Assembly: GCA_963169455.1 (NCBI GenBank)
Contig: CAUJDW010000114.1
Coordinates: forward strand, 22,131-86,130
DNA from: Bacteroidota bacterium
Lineage (GTDB): Bacteria; Bacteroidota; Bacteroidia; Chitinophagales; Saprospiraceae
Direction of reading: 5' to 3'
Length of the DNA: 64,000 bases
Positions 61,705 to 64,000 of the stretch are shown piece by piece. Every line of letters begins with the position of its first letter. The first letter of the stretch is position 1. The notes under the pieces are model-generated. The model made no database searches, had not been told where the DNA came from, and saw only the letters and a list, made by a program, of their open reading frames with translations. The translations under genes were made by a program, and so were the position numbers.

Positions 61705-62478
61705 CTAATTCCGGTTGAAGAAGAAGTCCCGCCGGCCGGTGGCGAATCGCTGGTCTTCACACGACAGGACGTGGGTTAACACCAGCTCGTCCAGCTCAAG
61801 GTGTTTCACCTCGGCCACTACAGTGGAGCCGTCGTCGAAGCTCATGATGATATGCCGCCCGTCGTTGGACAATTCCCAGTCGCCGGCGGCCCGGATGTTT
61901 TTTTCCGCGCTGCCGCAGAGGCGCTCCATCCTGCCGCCCGCGAAGAAGCGGTATTTCAGATAGGCCCCTTCTATGTCCCTGATCTCGAACGGATAGGTAT
62001 TGTTTTCCCATCTTCCATCCAGCATTTTCTTCATGCTGTTGACGGCTGCGGGCGAACGGCCATGGTCGTGGTTCAACCTGAGCCGGGCGCCGGTGTAGAG
62101 ATTGTCGAGGGATATGCTCTCGCATTGGGCTTCCACCTCAAACACATAGGATATTCTCCCGTTTTCCCCATGCAGTTCGAGCACTGCCGTCCCGGGGGTC
62201 GGGGCGTAAACCGACCAGTCGTAATGCTCCAGCCCGGAAAGCCCTTCGCGGCCAAAGCTGAGCCAGTAGGCCTTGCCGGAGGGCTCGAACTGAAGCGCGG
62301 CTTCACTGCCTTCCCGGGTTTCTCCGCGCCACATGCCTTCGGGCAGCGTGACGAGCAGTTGTTCGGCAAGTGTTAAGGTTTCGGAAACGACGAAAGAGCA
62401 TTCTTCTTTTGGTAGTGTCGAGGAGAACACATTCACCCCAAGGCATACCAGCAGGGTGCTTAGCAATAAGGTTTTCAT
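61705..62478 (-). CDS. Hypothetical exported protein
   Basis: 257 residues with signal peptide MKTLLLSTLLVCLGVNVFSS. Two similar halves are suggested by LPEGMWRGETREGSEAALQF and MLDGRWENNTYPFEIR, each followed by strand-rich sequence, like lipocalin-type repeats. Cysteines at about 27, 118, 188 and 243 could form two disulfides. No family is recognised. It converges with the small lipoprotein gene across a terminator. Confidence 0.65.
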   Translation of the reverse strand: MKTLLLSTLLVCLGVNVFSSTLPKEECSFVVSETLTLAEQLLVTLPEGMWRGETREGSEAALQFEPSGKAYWLSFGREGLSGLEHYDWSVYAPTPGTAVLELHGENGRISYVFEVEAQCESISLDNLYTGARLRLNHDHGRSPAAVNSMKKMLDGRWENNTYPFEIRDIEGAYLKYRFFAGGRMERLCGSAEKNIRAAGDWELSNDGRHIIMSFDDGSTVVAEVKHLELDELVLTHVLSCEDQRFATGRRDFFFNRN

Positions 62479-62765
62479 CCTTCTTTTTTTTAGTCGGGTA
62501 ATAAAAACCCGCGCTTCGCGCCTCTTCTTTTCAGAAAAAGCTCCCGCGCGGCTTCCTTTTTTCTTAACTCAGGTGATCTATAATTCTAACGACAAAACTA
62601 CAGGCGAAAGGCCGCTTATGTTCATTAATTTTGACAACAATCCGGAATTATTCGATGAACGGCGCCTGTCGAAAAAAAGGCCCGGCATACTCTACGGGAC
62701 AGGACGTAGATTAAGGCCACTTTGTTGGAAGATTGTTTAAATTGAGGCATCAATTATTCCCGACC

Positions 62766-63494
62766 ATGCTGATCAAAACGAAGGGCATCGTGCTGCGGGT
62801 GTCCAAATATTCGGAGACGAGCGTCATTGCCGACATTTATACTGAAGAGAAGGGGCTGAGAAGTTACCTGGCCAGCGGCGTGCGCAGCCAGAAGGCCAGG
62901 CTCAAGGCCAGCCTGCTGCAACCCATGTCTCTGGTGGAAATGGTGGCCTACGACCGGCATGAAAAAGGGCTCAACCGGCTGCGGGAACTTCAGGCAGCCT
63001 TTGTGTACCAGTCCATCCCGTTCGATGTGCGCAAAGGAGCCGTAGGGCTCTTCCTCACGGAAATGGCGCGCAAAGTGATACGCGAACCGGAAGAAAACCG
63101 CCCTTTGTTCGGCTTTCTGTTCCACACCTTCCGCTTTCTGGACGAAACGAAACAGCCCATAGCGAATATCCACCTGCACTACCTGCTGGGCCTGAGCTAT
63201 TTTCTGGGCTTTCTGCCCAGCGGAGCATGGACGGCGGAAACGCCTTTTTTCGATATTCAGGAGGGCGCCTTTACCGGCCAACTACCCACACACCCCCACT
63301 ACATCCAGGAATCGGAGAGCCGCCTGCTGTCCGCTTTGCTGGAGTGCGGGCTGGAAAACTGCCACGAGCTTGCCATGACGCGCCAGCAGCGCAAAAACCT
63401 GCTGAACCACCTGCTGGACTTCTACCGCTTTCACATCGAGAACCTGCCGGAAATCCACGCCCACCTGGTGCTGGAGGAAGTGCTGGCCGGGTAG
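62766..63494 (+). CDS. recO: DNA repair protein RecO
   Basis: 242 residues from ATG 62766, close to the usual length. The N-terminal OB-fold begins MLIKTKGIVLRVSKYSETSVIADIYTEEKG, the standard RecO start; the helical C-terminal domain follows (FLTEMARKVIREPEENRPLF, YLLGLSYFLGFLPSG). The CxxC zinc motif of many RecO proteins is absent, as usual in Bacteroidota. RecO loads RecA on single-stranded DNA with RecR for recombinational repair. Confidence 0.93.
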   Translation: MLIKTKGIVLRVSKYSETSVIADIYTEEKGLRSYLASGVRSQKARLKASLLQPMSLVEMVAYDRHEKGLNRLRELQAAFVYQSIPFDVRKGAVGLFLTEMARKVIREPEENRPLFGFLFHTFRFLDETKQPIANIHLHYLLGLSYFLGFLPSGAWTAETPFFDIQEGAFTGQLPTHPHYIQESESRLLSALLECGLENCHELAMTRQQRKNLLNHLLDFYRFHIENLPEIHAHLVLEEVLAG

Positions 63495-63583
63495 CCGGTA
63501 CAGAAGGCGGACGGGGCTGCTTCCTTCCGTTTCTGCGCCGGATAAAGGTTTTTACCCGGCTGAGCGCAGCGAGGGCGGGGCAG

Positions 63584-63636
63584 GCCAGTCACGGGGTGGC
63601 TTGCCTTGATTTTACTGAAGTTCAGCTACTCCGCGA
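63584..63636. repeat. Dispersed palindromic repeat family 1, copy C
   Basis: The left arm GCCAGTCACGGGGTGGCT is intact; the interior matches copy B (47507) almost exactly; the right arm has decayed (AGCTACTCCGCGACTT). Further downstream GCCCGG-T/C-TCGCAGAGT also occurs beside both copies, so the shared unit is larger than the palindrome. Confidence 0.8.
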
Positions 63637-63748
63637 CTTATTCGCGGCCATGGTTTTGGCTCAGGCCGGGGCTCACCTCGCCTCCCCTCTCCCGGCTTGC
63701 CCGGCTCGCAGAGTCGGGCCTCCCAGTATCCTTTGGGGTTTCAAAGCC

Positions 63749-63763
63749 AAACTTCCGAAGTTT
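63749..63763. repeat. 15-nt palindrome AAACTTC-C-GAAGTTT
   Basis: Perfect 7-bp arms around one base, nearly the same sequence as 34065-34081. It precedes the 73-bp tandem array. Confidence 0.6.
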
Positions 63764-63780
63764 CGCCCATAGCAGCCATA

Positions 63781-64000
63781 TCCCGTCCTCTCCCAACACC
63801 TGTCGGGATCAGCCGGGTAAAAACAATACAGCCATATTAACAATATAGCCATATCCCGTCCTCTCCCAACACCTGTCGGGATCAGCCGGGTAAAAACAAT
63901 ATAGCCATATTAACAATATAGCCATATCCCGTCCTCTCCCAACACCTGTCGGGATCAGCCGGGTAAAAACAATATAGCCATATTAACAATATAGCCATAT
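63781..64000. repeat. 73-bp tandem repeat array (runs off window)
   Basis: Units begin at 63781, 63854 and 63927, each 73 bp; copy 1 differs by at least one base (AATACAG for AATATAG). Each unit starts TCCCGTCCTCTCCCAACACC and ends in an AATATAGCCATAT stretch given twice. The array begins 286 bp after recO. The gap 63495-63780 has no gene; it holds the family 1 repeat and the palindrome. Confidence 0.92.

Noticed and set aside
62333..62740. Plus-strand open frame before recO, including a possible 40-codon gene from ATG 62618
   Set aside because: The first half is antisense to the exported protein gene; the short end part has no promoter, homology or conservation that can be seen.
63781..64000. 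CRISPR-like array at the window end
   Set aside because: The 73-bp units are contiguous and identical throughout with no variable spacers and no cas genes nearby.

Overview
The window is high-GC (roughly 55-60%) DNA from a Bacteroidota bacterium, most likely Saprospiria (Lewinella, Phaeodactylibacter or Haliscomenobacter relatives). The grounds are several secreted proteins with type IX secretion (T9SS) C-terminal sorting domains (PNPA motif, then GLY repeat), lipoproteins with short lipoboxes, promoters of the TTG-N18/19-TAnnTTTG type, an almost complete lack of Shine-Dalgarno sequences, and families such as DUF6909, DUF4382, DUF5946, the 2TM domain and S9B peptidases. No rRNA, tRNA, CRISPR array, prophage or transposase was seen.

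Layout. 0-10 kb: end of a class V aminotransferase gene, a 2TM protein, a GNAT acetyltransferase, an exported protein, a VWA lipoprotein, an ECF sigma factor with a chimeric membrane protein (CarboxypepD-like plus TonB domains), a small outer-membrane protein, a nitroreductase, a pirin and a Crp/Fnr regulator. 10-14.3 kb: an accessory island of two homologous DUF234-type AAA ATPases flanking a remnant of a secreted protein; each ATPase is preceded by three copies of its own short motif arranged forward-reverse-forward. 14.3-22.4 kb: a T9SS cargo protein, a serine hydrolase, an NtrY/NtrC-like two-component pair, a beta-propeller lipoprotein, a solitary MNT nucleotidyltransferase and a broken TPR gene. 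22.9-29.1 kb: a TetR regulator with an operator-like inverted repeat over its promoter, leading an apparent operon of an outer-membrane barrel, an ABC ATPase with a LolD-like signature, two FtsX/LolCE-like permeases and a LolA-like periplasmic protein. 29.3-34 kb: a T9SS metalloprotease whose signal peptide is split by a frameshift at a G7 tract, and a second T9SS protein. 34-37.5 kb: a GlxA-type AraC regulator divergent from DUF1801, VOC and VOC-VOC-SRPBCC genes. 37.5-49 kb: an LRR lipoprotein, a dipeptidyl peptidase IV homologue, a methyltransferase, small membrane and haem-binding proteins, secreted endonuclease I and a PhoD-type phosphatase. 49-64 kb: a helical protein, a dockerin-like T9SS protein, a DUF4382 lipoprotein, an OmpA/TSP3 protein, a DUF6909 protein, a large repeat-rich T9SS protein, an APC permease, small exported proteins and recO.

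The most unusual feature is the density of intergenic repeats: period-7 and period-8 microsatellites (three of them at gene junctions inside the Lol-like operon), two families of dispersed palindromic elements, and a 73-bp tandem array running off the right edge. The genes mostly describe a cell that invests in envelope and secreted functions: T9SS export, lipoproteins, a dedicated envelope export operon and sensors for envelope state.
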